From: Deltaproteobacteria bacterium
GTDB taxonomy: Bacteria > Myxococcota_A > Polyangia > Nannocystales > Nannocystaceae
Direction of reading: 5' to 3'
Length of the DNA: 34,860 bases
Assembly (NCBI GenBank): GCA_947492135.1
Contig: CANLQR010000018.1
Location: 1-34,860 of the forward strand
Positions within the stretch are counted from its first letter, which is position 1. Every line of letters begins with the position of its first letter. The translations under genes were made by a program, and so were the position numbers. Below the pieces are notes generated by a model. The model was not told the DNA's origin. It worked only from the letters and a program-made list of their open reading frames with translations, and searched no databases. Below are positions 16,140 through 23,622 of this stretch, piece after piece.

Positions 16140-16213
16140 TCTCGCCCATGCGCGCGCGCTGCTCGTTGTCGTGGTCGCTGTGCGTGTCGAAGTTGCTGTG
16201 GAACAGGTTGCCC
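16114..16213 (-). pseudogene. Relic resembling DUF1501 C-terminal region
   Basis: Minus-strand frame NLFHSNFDTHSDHDNEQRAR followed by MGEITGLVKSL. The F-D-T-H-x-D-H-D-N string and the following helix resemble DUF1501-type secreted proteins of myxobacteria and planctomycetes. Only about 33 codons remain, partly overlapping the relic on the other strand. Confidence 0.4.
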
Positions 16214-16237
16214 GCCCGGGCCGCCGTCACGCGCGGC

Positions 16238-16855
16238 TCAGCCGGTCGAGTCGGTCGCGCCGGTTCCGTCCGACGTGCCGAATCCCTCGTCGCACAGGCA
16301 GCCGCACTCCGGCGGATCGAACAACCCCGGTTCGACCAACACGCACGGCTCGTAGCCCACGGGCAGCGAGCCGCCGCACTGGAAGATGACGAACACCTCG
16401 CTGTCGCCGGGCAGGAAGAACGGCTCGGAGTCGCAGCCCTCGGGTGGGAAGCAACCACCCACGGTCGTGTCGCCCGTCAGCAGCGCGCACACGCCGTTCG
16501 CGGTGTTCAACTGGCACGCGCCATCGACTAGTCGCACCGGTGTGCTCACGGTCCAGCCGCAGAAGACATCGGATGGCGCCTCGGCTTGCTGGCACCCGTC
16601 GCGATCGAGAAACTGCGCACAGAAGGCCTCGGGATCGAGGGGGCCGCCGCTGCTCGATCCTCCCGTGGCCTCGGGGGTGCCGTCGCCCGTCGGTCCTGCA
16701 TCGACGCTCGTCGTCGGCCCGCTCGGGCTTGCGGTGCCACCGGTCGTGTCACCGGCGGTCGTGCTGGTCGTGTCCTCACCCACGGAACCCTGCTGCACGC
16801 GCCGACCACATCCGAATGCGAGCACGAGCACCAAGATCGAAGCGGGCGTGCGCAC
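16238..16855 (-). CDS. Cys-rich lipoprotein with Thr/Gly linker
   Basis: A 205-residue protein beginning at GTG 16855 with the signal peptide ASILVLVLAFGC (lipobox Cys about 17), preceded by GAGGA. A Thr/Ser/Gly-rich spacer (about 25-75) leads to a Cys-rich module with FCAQFLDRDGCQQ, FCGWTVSTPV, CALLTGDTTVGGCFPPEGC and a C-terminal CGCLCDEGFG. The repeated short Cys spacing suggests a disulphide-stabilised surface domain typical of Nannocystaceae lipoproteins. Function unknown. Confidence 0.75.
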   Translation of the reverse strand: MRTPASILVLVLAFGCGRRVQQGSVGEDTTSTTAGDTTGGTASPSGPTTSVDAGPTGDGTPEATGGSSSGGPLDPEAFCAQFLDRDGCQQAEAPSDVFCGWTVSTPVRLVDGACQLNTANGVCALLTGDTTVGGCFPPEGCDSEPFFLPGDSEVFVIFQCGGSLPVGYEPCVLVEPGLFDPPECGCLCDEGFGTSDGTGATDSTG

Positions 16856-16887
16856 GCGGCTATCCTCGGAGCGTGCGCAGGTCATTG

Positions 16888-16996
16888 TCAACCGGACGGT
16901 ACCTCGTTCACCGGCACGACGGCGACGTCCGAGCCGGGGTTGCGATCGGTGTCGAGGAACTGGCGTTCTCGTTGTCCGAGAAGAGCATCTGGAAGA
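16888..16996 (-). pseudogene. C-terminal tail of a gene cut by an IS end
   Basis: Minus-strand frame GQRERQFLDTDRNPGSDVAV followed by VPVNEVPSG and a stop. It reads like a real protein tail and is interrupted at 16997, exactly where the first IS-end repeat starts. The parent gene is not identifiable. Confidence 0.35.
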
Positions 16997-17210
16997 GGCG
17001 GATAGCCTGCATAAAGGGGGTTCCGTACTTGCGATGACCAGTGATCTCGGCGTTCGCGCCTCGGCGTGAGGGTCGCGACGTCGCCGTCGAGCGCGAGCGG
17101 CCCGGGCGTGCGTCGTCGATCTGTTGTCCCCAATACGCGCAGGCATCACCCGACGAGTCGCGCGAGCGTGGGACACGATCTCGAGGCGCACGCAGGAGCG
17201 CGGGCGTGAT
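16997..17210 (-). repeat. IS-end repeat, copy A
   Basis: It begins ggcggatagcctgcataaag and shares interrupted blocks with copies B and C: GGCGGATAG at the tip, ACAAAGGGG-like, TCCGT, then GATCTGTTGTC and ATACGCGC, and an inner GATCTCGA block. It has no transposase attached and is probably a solo terminal fragment of the IS91-like element, lying in the same orientation as copy B. The segment 17211-17262 shows nothing recognisable. Confidence 0.5.
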
Positions 17211-17262
17211 TCCAGCGAGTGGGATCTTCGCGCGGCGGCTCCAGGACGACACCCTGTCGCCG

Positions 17263-17475
17263 GGCGGATAGGTCGGACAAAGGGGATCCGTGGTTGTCAC
17301 AGCCCGAGCCCGCGGCGTTCTCGGCGTTCGCAGGGCTGCCGGGCTGGCCCCGTGGCGCAGGCATGCGCCGGGTGGCGCACCCCGAACTGTCGTGGCCGAT
17401 ACGCGGGTTGCATCACGCGGTGTGCGGAGGGAGTGTGCGCGACGATCTCGACGCGCAGGCAGCCGTGGCGGTAGT
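17263..17475 (-). repeat. IS-end repeat, copy B, downstream of transposase relic
   Basis: It starts ggcggataggtcggacaaag at 17263 and runs up to the stop codon of the transposase relic at 17485, so it is the 3' terminal sequence of that element. It shares the tip (GGCGGATAGG), GACAAAGGGG, ATCCGTG, CTGTCGTGGCCGATACGCG and GCATCAC blocks with the other copies. Confidence 0.55.
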
Positions 17476-17484
17476 CGCCGCGCT

Positions 17485-17771
17485 CTACTCGACGTCGGTG
17501 GCTGGGGTGGCGTCATCGTCCGCGAGCGGCTCGTCGTCGAGCCGCCGGGACGAGCTAGCTGTCCGACTCCGGTGGCCCGCGGGCTGGCCACAGCTCGGGT
17601 GCATCGCTCGGAAAGCCGACGTGCGAGGGGCATCTTGCTTGCCACGCGGTTGTCGGTGATCTACGCGATCGGCCTCATCCGACCGCCGCACTTGTCGCAG
17701 AGCAACATGTCGATCGAAGACTCGCTGCATCAACTCGGGCCATCGAAGCCCACGCGGCTGCATGGGCGCGC
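17485..17771 (-). pseudogene. IS91-like transposase, C-terminal relic with frameshift and stop
   Basis: On the minus strand one frame gives LRWPELMQRVF, the next continues SIDMLLCDKCGGRMRPIA, then a TAG and ITDNRVASKM. The last part returns to a frame ending DDEPLADDDATPATDVE before the stop at 17485. The CxxCGGRMR zinc motif after a WPELMxRVF helix is the usual C-terminus of IS91/IS801-type (HUH) transposases. The catalytic His and Tyr domain is entirely missing. The element is dead. Confidence 0.65.
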
Positions 17772-17789
17772 AGGTGAGCGCGGCGGATG

Positions 17790-17981
17790 AGCCGACCCGC
17801 ATCGCGAGTCTCGCTGCAGTCTGATGATGCACCGATACACCGCGCGTATCCGAGATCCGAGACGACAGATCGGCGACGCAGGCCCGGGCCGCCCGCGCGC
17901 CCGGACGCCGCGCGCGGACCGGCTGACCCCGAGATCTCGGGTCATGACGAGCACGGACCCCCTTTGTCCCTCCTATCCGCC
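17790..17981 (+). repeat. IS-end repeat, copy C, inverted
   Basis: The reverse complement begins ggcggataggagggacaaag and contains GGGGGTCCGTG, TCATGACCCGAGATCTCGG, GCGTCGCCGATCTGTCGTC and ATACGCGC, matching copies A and B. It faces copy B with the transposase relic between them, so two elements of opposite orientation were fused or rearranged here. The 200 bp after it (17982-18180) show no gene and should hold the promoter of the ATPase operon. Confidence 0.5.
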
Positions 17982-18180
17982 GCGGCGATGACCGGTCGAT
18001 CGTGGGCCGGCGTGTCCAGACGAGCGGCGCGTTCGCGTCGGCGCGTGTGTGATGCGGCCGCGAACGGCCACCTGCGGCCCGAGGCTCATCGCCCGCGTTG
18101 GGTTGGGGAGCGGCGCGGGTTGTGGGGGTCACGCGGTCTGTACGTGCTCTGGCTGCTGCTCGGTTGGGAGTTGAAAGGGC

Positions 18181-19668
18181 GTGTGGTACGTTCTCGGCGT
18201 GTATCTTCGTACACTGGATGCCGGTTACTGGCGCACGCAGATCCGCGGTCTCCGCGTTTCCGGGTTCCGCGGACTCCGAAGCGTCGACCTCGCGGACCTA
18301 CCGGACATTGTCGTCCTTCATGGCCCGAACGGAGCAGGCAAGTCGAGCCTGATGCGAGCAGTCGAGCTCATCGTACGCTGGCTCGGGAACTCGGCGCAGG
18401 CAAGCATCCCTGACGCGGAGCATCCCTCTCGCCTGGGATACGCCGAGGCTCGCGACGCACTTGGCATCGATCGCGACGACTTCTGCAGAGGGGCAGGCCC
18501 CGAGATCCGCATCCGACTGGAGATCGAGCTTGGCACTCGCGCAGGCCCGCTCATGCGTGCGGCTGCGATCCGACGGGGTCGCGTGGTTCTTGAGGCGGTC
18601 GTGCGCGACCTCGGAGAAGAAGCGGGGATTTCCCATTGGTTCGAGTCGTCAACGCTCCACTCGGACATCTCGGTCAACACCGTTCTGACGGAGGAATACT
18701 TTGATGACCTCCTTGCGCGGTCCAGATCCGCGAGCGACGCTGGCGAACGAGCGGCGCTTAGCGAGCAGTTCCACCGAGAGTACGTGGAGTTCGAGGGGAT
18801 CACGCGCCTGCGAAACCTTACGCTCGGGACCAGCGCGGAGCGGCATCATCTCCGTCACCTCCTGGAAATCGGCGGTGCCTACCGGCGAATCGTACGAGAG
18901 CCGATTCTGGGTGGGAGCGGCGAAGCCGCGAGCGACGCGCTTCAGACGCAACTCCGCCGGGCGTCCATGTCCAGAGAGACAGAGCAGTACCGGTTCTGGA
19001 CCTCACTGCCAAGTCTGCTCGCAGACGCGGGACTCTTCGACGGCAAGCCAGCACGCTTTCGTCCAAGCGACGACGAGGTGTACAACGAGACGTCGTTGCT
19101 TGTGAGCACCGAGCATCACGATGACCTGCCTATCTCTCATCTAGGGACTGGGGAACAGCAGCTGATTGCCATGGTGACCTCGATGTGTCTACGCGGAGCG
19201 CCGATCGTCCTGATCCAGGAGCCGGAAGCGCATCTCTATCGCGACGCACAGTTGAAGCTTGCCGGATTTCTTCGGCGCTCAGTTCATTCTCAGTTCGACC
19301 CACCGAGGTTCGATCAGCTCTGGATCGAAACCCACCATCATGCGTTCGCGCTCGCGCCCGAGTATCTGGATGTCTCGCTTGACGACCAAGGATACACACG
19401 CGTAGAGAGGCGTCCTCGGATCGCTGCACAGGGTCATTTCTACGAGCCGGGTCCCGTGCTTGATGCGTTGAAGCAACTGGTCGAGGATCAGAAACAGCTC
19501 AACGGAGACAGCGTCGTATTCCACAACGGTGCTGGGACACCGGTGACGGCCGGAGAGATCCTTGCATCGCTCGATGGTGACCAGGAGGTTGCTCAGCAGT
19601 ACACCGAGGCGGTGACCCGAACTGTCGTCCGGCTGCTGGAGAAAGCGACCCGCGGCAATGCCCCGTGA
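18181..19668 (+). CDS. ABC-type AAA ATPase (AAA_21/RecF-SMC-like), putative defence sensor
   Basis: A 495-residue cytoplasmic ATPase. The N-terminus has the RecF/SMC-like start VSGFRGLRSVDL. Walker A is GPNGAGKSS (48-56). The ABC signature is LGTGEQQ (321-327) and Walker B is VLIQEPEAHL (343-352), with Gln at the usual Asp. ETHHHAF, about residue 382, is at the switch-His position. The insertion between Walker A and signature is long and partly coiled. There is no TOPRIM motif after the ATPase core, unlike OLD or GajA proteins. It resembles the ATPase subunits of PARIS and Septu in layout. GTG 18181 and GTG 18199 are both possible starts. The partner gene follows after 10 bp. Codon use looks less GC-rich than the neighbours, suggesting transfer. 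Confidence 0.85.
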   Translation: MWYVLGVYLRTLDAGYWRTQIRGLRVSGFRGLRSVDLADLPDIVVLHGPNGAGKSSLMRAVELIVRWLGNSAQASIPDAEHPSRLGYAEARDALGIDRDDFCRGAGPEIRIRLEIELGTRAGPLMRAAAIRRGRVVLEAVVRDLGEEAGISHWFESSTLHSDISVNTVLTEEYFDDLLARSRSASDAGERAALSEQFHREYVEFEGITRLRNLTLGTSAERHHLRHLLEIGGAYRRIVREPILGGSGEAASDALQTQLRRASMSRETEQYRFWTSLPSLLADAGLFDGKPARFRPSDDEVYNETSLLVSTEHHDDLPISHLGTGEQQLIAMVTSMCLRGAPIVLIQEPEAHLYRDAQLKLAGFLRRSVHSQFDPPRFDQLWIETHHHAFALAPEYLDVSLDDQGYTRVERRPRIAAQGHFYEPGPVLDALKQLVEDQKQLNGDSVVFHNGAGTPVTAGEILASLDGDQEVAQQYTEAVTRTVVRLLEKATRGNAP

Positions 19669-19678
19669 GGGAGTTTCG

Positions 19679-20065
19679 ATGCCCGACTACGTCCTGATCG
19701 CATTGGTAGGTGACACCGCGACACGAAACGCTGCCGCGCTCGCGGATCGCCTTTCGGAGCGACTTCCGCCGACCCATCGCCTTTCTCAGGACGACGTCAA
19801 AGACTTTCGTCTCGGCACCGGACAAACGATTGTTTTTTTCGGCCACGGCCTGACCGGCGGACTCGGTAAGACGACGCGAGAAATTGTCTGCACTGCAGAG
19901 AACCTCGGCTCGCTGTTCTCGGGCTCCCGAATGTTCGTATACGCGTGTGACACACTCTCCGAAGCGAACGGCTACCGTTCATGGATTGGACGACGAGAGA
20001 GATCTTCAAAAGATTGGTATCGAGGCCGCGGCGATCGGAATGACCGACCTCAAAAAGTTCTTTAG
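19679..20065 (+). CDS. Small caspase/CHAT-like protein, putative effector
   Basis: It follows the ATPase by 10 bp with a good GAGGGAG site before ATG 19679. The first about 100 residues read as an alternating beta/alpha fold: DYVLIALVGD, then TIVFFGHG with His56, then SRMFVYACDT with Cys90. A His-Gly after one hydrophobic strand and an A-C-D/T after the next is the dyad arrangement of caspase-like (C14) and CHAT proteases. The frame after about residue 102 (GRRERSSKDW...) looks like noise and stops at 20065. Sensible sequence continues in the +1 frame to 20162, so the gene is probably frameshifted and about 160 residues when whole. The protease call is inference from the fold pattern. Confidence 0.55.
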   Translation: MPDYVLIALVGDTATRNAAALADRLSERLPPTHRLSQDDVKDFRLGTGQTIVFFGHGLTGGLGKTTREIVCTAENLGSLFSGSRMFVYACDTLSEANGYRSWIGRRERSSKDWYRGRGDRNDRPQKVL

Positions 20066-20162
20066 TCTCGGTACGGCGCTGGACCAACTGTATCTTCGCC
20101 TTTCGGTCGTGACTAAGCCTGGGAGTATCTCTGGTCAAGAATCAAGGCAAGAGCCAGCCTAG
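19985..20162 (+). pseudogene. Continuation of the caspase-like gene in the +1 frame
   Basis: The frame reads LDDERDLQKIGIEAAAIGMT, then DLKKFFSLGTALDQLYLRLS, and stops at 20162. It has good protein character, whereas the frame of the upstream gene here does not. Skipping one base near 19989 joins the two. Whether this is a sequencing error, a decay mutation or a programmed event cannot be told. Confidence 0.5.
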
Positions 20163-20171
20163 CAGCCTGAG

Positions 20172-20573
20172 GTGAAACGACGCGACAACGGGCAGGGCTA
20201 CGAGGATTACCTGATCGGGCTCGCGAAGGCGTCTGGCATCGAGACACCAGCACGCCAGGATCTGGCACGGATCGACCGCAAGCGGCCGAAGAAGGGCTCG
20301 AACGAGGACTGGCGCAGCCCGACCGACACCGATGCGCAGATCATGAAGATGAAGGATGGCCGCACGCATCTCGCTCACAAACAAGAGCACGCGGTCGACA
20401 TGGACACCGGCGCGGTGCTCGGCGTGACGCTCGCTGGCGGTGCCGCCCATGCCGCCGGCAGGCGGCCTCGTCGCCGAGGACGACGAGAAGCTGCAGATCT
20501 GGCTGCGCTGCAATCCCTGACCGCAGCGCCGCCCAGACCTCGGGTCCTTGCTGGACGCCGCGCGGGGCACTAG
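20172..20573 (+). pseudogene. DDE transposase fragment (IS1182/IS5-type)
   Basis: Starting near GTG 20172 the sequence reads YEDYLIGLAKASGIETPARQ, RIDRKRPKKGSNEDWRSPTD, then MKMKDGRTHLAHKQEHAVDM and TGAVLGVTL. This is the central region of DDE transposases with a DUF772-type N-terminus, where SNxDW and HKxEHAVDxxTG are very conserved. After about 20437 the frame becomes Arg/Ala-rich noise, so both ends of the transposase are missing. It closes the accessory zone on the right side of the ATPase pair. Confidence 0.7.
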
Positions 20574-20582
20574 CCTTCGTGC

Positions 20583-21530
20583 ATGCGCTGGCGTGCGGTG
20601 GTGGTGGGGTCGTTGGGGCTCGTGGCGTGCGGTCCCCGTGTCGGGGACGGCGACACGGACGGTGGCGACTCGACCTCGGTCGGCTCCGTCGAGAGCACGG
20701 GCACGACACTCGGCACGACCGAGGCCACCACGGTGGGGACGTCCGTCGGGACGTCGGTGGGCACCTCGATCGGGACCTCGGCGACGACGGGCACCGACGA
20801 GTCGGGCACCGATCCCGACACCTCGTCGGAGGGCGCGACGTTCATCCAAGCGCCCGACGTGCCGGGGCACCCGTGCGACATCTGGGGGCAGAACTGCCCC
20901 GAGGGCACCAAGTGCAGCCCTGCGTCGACGGACGGCGGTCCATGGAATTGGGCGGACTGCGTGCCCCTCGATCCCGACGCGGTGCCGGCGGGTGGCGCGT
21001 GCACGGTGCAGGAATTCCCCTACAGTGGGATCGACGATTGCGAGCTCGGGGCGTTCTGCACGGTGACCGACGCCGCGACGCTCGCGGGGTATTGCGTGCC
21101 GATGTGCACCGGATCGCCGCGTGCGCCGGCCTGCGCGGATCCGGGGTCCACGTGCTATCTCCTCGACGAGGACTACCTGACGGTGTGCGTCGCGACGTGC
21201 GATCCGCTGGCGCCGGATTGCGCGCCCGGGACGTATTGCTATCCCGGGTCGCTCGCGGACTTCGAATGCCGGGAGGATGCCTCGGGGGACCAGGGCGCGG
21301 TCGGGGAGCCGTGCGAGGCGAGCAATGGATGCGACCCAGGGTTGTTCTGCGCGCCGGAGTCGGGCCTCCCCGATTGTGCGGGCGAGACCGGGTGCTGCGC
21401 GCCGTGGTGCGATTTGACGGGTGCGGACGGATGCGGCGACGTGCTGCCGGGGACGGCGTGCGTGCCATGGTATGGGGTGGGGGAGGCGCCGCCGGGGTTG
21501 GAGGATCTCGGCGCCTGCGTCGCGGGGTGA
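20583..21530 (+). CDS. Cys-rich lipoprotein with VGTS repeat linker
   Basis: A 315-residue outer-membrane lipoprotein. The lipobox is GLVAC (about Cys16). The linker (20-80) is low-complexity with four VGTS/IGTS repeats. The rest has about twenty Cys in short-spaced motifs such as CDIWGQNCPEGTKC, CELGAFC, CVPMC, CYPGS and GETGCCAPWC, a pattern seen in surface proteins of Nannocystaceae with EGF- or Dickkopf-like disulphide modules. Function unknown. ATG 20583 follows a non-coding gap after the transposase relic. Confidence 0.8.
   Translation: MRWRAVVVGSLGLVACGPRVGDGDTDGGDSTSVGSVESTGTTLGTTEATTVGTSVGTSVGTSIGTSATTGTDESGTDPDTSSEGATFIQAPDVPGHPCDIWGQNCPEGTKCSPASTDGGPWNWADCVPLDPDAVPAGGACTVQEFPYSGIDDCELGAFCTVTDAATLAGYCVPMCTGSPRAPACADPGSTCYLLDEDYLTVCVATCDPLAPDCAPGTYCYPGSLADFECREDASGDQGAVGEPCEASNGCDPGLFCAPESGLPDCAGETGCCAPWCDLTGADGCGDVLPGTACVPWYGVGEAPPGLEDLGACVAG
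20732..20781 (+). repeat. Four 12-bp repeats encoding VGTS
   Basis: Imperfect 12-bp units of the type gtcgggacgtcg encode VGTS-VGTS-VGTS-IGTS in the lipoprotein linker. The period keeps the frame, so linker length could vary. Confidence 0.6.
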
Positions 21531-21650
21531 GGCCGGACGCGCGTGCAGGCCGGGAACATCGCGGCGGCGAGCGATGCACCGTTCTGAATCAGCCCGAGTC
21601 GGGGATCGAAGTGAACGTCGACGACGTGGTGCTCGACGTGCTTCCGTGAG

Positions 21651-22571
21651 TCAGTCCGCCGCGGTGCGGCGGCTGATCTCGACGACCTGCTCGCGCACGA
21701 AACGAACCGCCTCGTCGTCGTCGACCGCTGCCGGCCACAGCAGGTCCAACGACGTGCCGGCGAGCGAGAATGGGAGCACGGCGGTTCTCAGGCGCCGGCG
21801 TCCGGCGACGATCTGCTTGGCGACGAGCGTCGGTACCGTGGCGAGCAACGCGGTGCCCTCGAGGATTGCGCCGAGACCCTGGAACGACGGCACCGAGACG
21901 CGGACCTTGCGATGGATGCCGAGCGCGTCCTCGACGACGCCACGGAGATCACCGTTGTACGAGACGATCACGTGGTCGTGCGCGAGGTAGCGCGCCATCG
22001 TGAGTTTGTTGCCGATGTCCGCGTGGCGCGGATCGAACACGCACACGAACGTGCCCATCAGCAGCGGCAGTCGCTGCGTATCGCCGGGTAGATCGTCGTC
22101 CGCCACCGTGATCGCGAGATCGATGCGTGCGCTCGCGAGCGCCTCCGCGATCGTCCGGAACTGCACCGGGATGACCGCGAGGCGCAGGCGCGGTGCCTCG
22201 CGATCGAGCGCACGCAACAGCGGCGGGAGCAGCCAGCCTTCGCTCGCGTCGGACAGGCCGAGCCGGATCACGCGATCCGACGTGCGCGGGTCGAAGCGAT
22301 CGGGTGACAGCGCGGCGGTCGTGAGCGCGGCGAGGTGCGGTCGCGCGGCCGTGAGCAGCCGTGCACCGCGACTCGTGATCGCGAGGCCGCGACCCGAGCG
22401 GGAGAACAGTGGCGCACCGACGGCGGTGGTGAGCCGCTTGATCGCAGCGCTGACGGCCGGCTGTGTCAGGTACAGCCGTGCCGCTGCGGCCGTGACACTG
22501 CCGCTCTCGGCGACCACGACGAACACGCGCAGCAGGTTGAGATCGAGGTCCCTTCCATAAATCTCGTTCAT
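21651..22571 (-). CDS. LysR-family transcriptional regulator
   Basis: A 306-residue regulator. The winged helix-turn-helix lies at the N-terminus with LNLLRVFVVVAESGSVTAAA, then LTQPAVSAAIKRLTTAVGAP and LFSRSGRGLAITSRGARLL, as in NodD/LinR-type LysR proteins. The C-terminal substrate-binding domain follows (about 95-295) with IRLGLSDASEG and PGDTQRLPLL. ATG 22571 is chosen; an ATG three codons upstream is possible. It is divergent from an aldo/keto reductase gene with only 57 bp between starts, so it probably controls that gene. No clear T-N11-A operator was identified. Confidence 0.93.
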   Translation of the reverse strand: MNEIYGRDLDLNLLRVFVVVAESGSVTAAAARLYLTQPAVSAAIKRLTTAVGAPLFSRSGRGLAITSRGARLLTAARPHLAALTTAALSPDRFDPRTSDRVIRLGLSDASEGWLLPPLLRALDREAPRLRLAVIPVQFRTIAEALASARIDLAITVADDDLPGDTQRLPLLMGTFVCVFDPRHADIGNKLTMARYLAHDHVIVSYNGDLRGVVEDALGIHRKVRVSVPSFQGLGAILEGTALLATVPTLVAKQIVAGRRRLRTAVLPFSLAGTSLDLLWPAAVDDDEAVRFVREQVVEISRRTAAD

Positions 22572-22628
22572 GTGTCGCATCCATCCTATTCGCTGGTCGA
22601 CGGGTTCGCGAGGACGCATCTTGACCGC

Positions 22629-23618
22629 ATGAACGACGCGAAACACGTGACGATGGGTGCGAACGGACCGCGGGTGTTCCCGCTCGCGCTCGGCTGCATG
22701 GGCATGTCGGGGATGTACGGGCCGGCAGACGAGCAGGAGAGCATCGCGACGATCCATGCGGCGATCGACGCGGGCGTCACGTTGCTCGACACCGGCGACT
22801 TCTACGGGGTGGGCCACAACGAGCGACTGATCGGTCGTGCGATCGAGGGTCGACGCGATCGCGTGCAGCTGTCCGTGAAGTTCGGCGCGCTGCGAGCACC
22901 CGGTGGTGGGTGGGGTGGCGTCGACAATCGACCTGCGGCGGTGAAGAACTTCGCGGCGTACAGCTTGGATCGGCTCGGCGTCGAGGTGATCGACATCTAT
23001 CGGCCGGCGCGGCTGGATCCGAACGTGCCGATCGAGGACACGATCGGTGCGATCGCGGATCTCGTGAAGGCGGGGTACGTGCGGCACATCGGGCTGTCGG
23101 AGGTCGGCGTGGACACGGTGCGACGAGCGGCGGCCGTGCATCCAATCGTCGATCTGCAGATCGAGTACTCGATTGCATCGCGCGGGCCCGAGACGAAGAT
23201 TTTCGGCGAGCTGCGCGAGCTCGGCATCGGTGCGACGCTGTACGGTGTGCTATCGCGCGGGCTGCTGACCGGGAGCGCGCCGACGGGGCCGGGAGATTTT
23301 CGCGCGTGGTTGCCGCGGTTCGCGGGGGATCATCGGACGAGCAACGACGATGTCGTCGCGAAGCTCGGTGAGCTCGCGCGTGCACACGGGATGACGCGCG
23401 GGCAGCTCGCGATTGCCTGGGTGCGTGCGAAGCAGCCGGGGTTCGTGCCGGTCATCGGCGCACGCACGCGTGTGCAGCTCGCGGAGTCGCTCGGGGCGTT
23501 GGCGCACGGGTTGGATGCGGAGGCGATCGCAGAGCTGGAGAGGATCGTGCCGGCGGGGGCGTTTGCGGGGGATCGGTACGCGGCGGAGCAGATGCATCAC
23601 CTCGACAGCGAGCGGTGA
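22629..23618 (+). CDS. Aldo/keto reductase
   Basis: An NADPH-dependent oxidoreductase of the TIM-barrel AKR superfamily, 329 residues. The catalytic Asp and Tyr are in TLLDTGDFYGVGHNE and the Lys is in LSVKFG. The usual catalytic His at the end of strand 4 (normally Y-x-x-H-R) is replaced: the sequence is IYRPARLDPNVPIEDT. The cofactor-binding end is GFVPVIGARTRVQLAESLGA. Likely substrates are aldehydes or sugars. It is divergent from the LysR gene, which is its likely regulator. ATG 22629. Confidence 0.92.
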   Translation: MNDAKHVTMGANGPRVFPLALGCMGMSGMYGPADEQESIATIHAAIDAGVTLLDTGDFYGVGHNERLIGRAIEGRRDRVQLSVKFGALRAPGGGWGGVDNRPAAVKNFAAYSLDRLGVEVIDIYRPARLDPNVPIEDTIGAIADLVKAGYVRHIGLSEVGVDTVRRAAAVHPIVDLQIEYSIASRGPETKIFGELRELGIGATLYGVLSRGLLTGSAPTGPGDFRAWLPRFAGDHRTSNDDVVAKLGELARAHGMTRGQLAIAWVRAKQPGFVPVIGARTRVQLAESLGALAHGLDAEAIAELERIVPAGAFAGDRYAAEQMHHLDSER

Positions 23619-23622
23619 TCGA

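Noticed and set aside
16856-16893. TTGACA box on the minus strand upstream of the lipoprotein at 16238-16855
   Set aside because: No acceptable -10 at 16-18 bp, and it lies within a protein-tail relic; not strong enough for a promoter call.
18181-19668. OLD-family nuclease with TOPRIM domain
   Set aside because: The C-terminus after Walker B has no TOPRIM acidic motifs, so it is ATPase only.
21531-21649. Short coding-like tail (LNQPESGIEVNVDDVVLDVLP) after the lipoprotein gene
   Set aside because: It reads plausibly but is only about 25 codons without a start or recognisable domain; too short to call.
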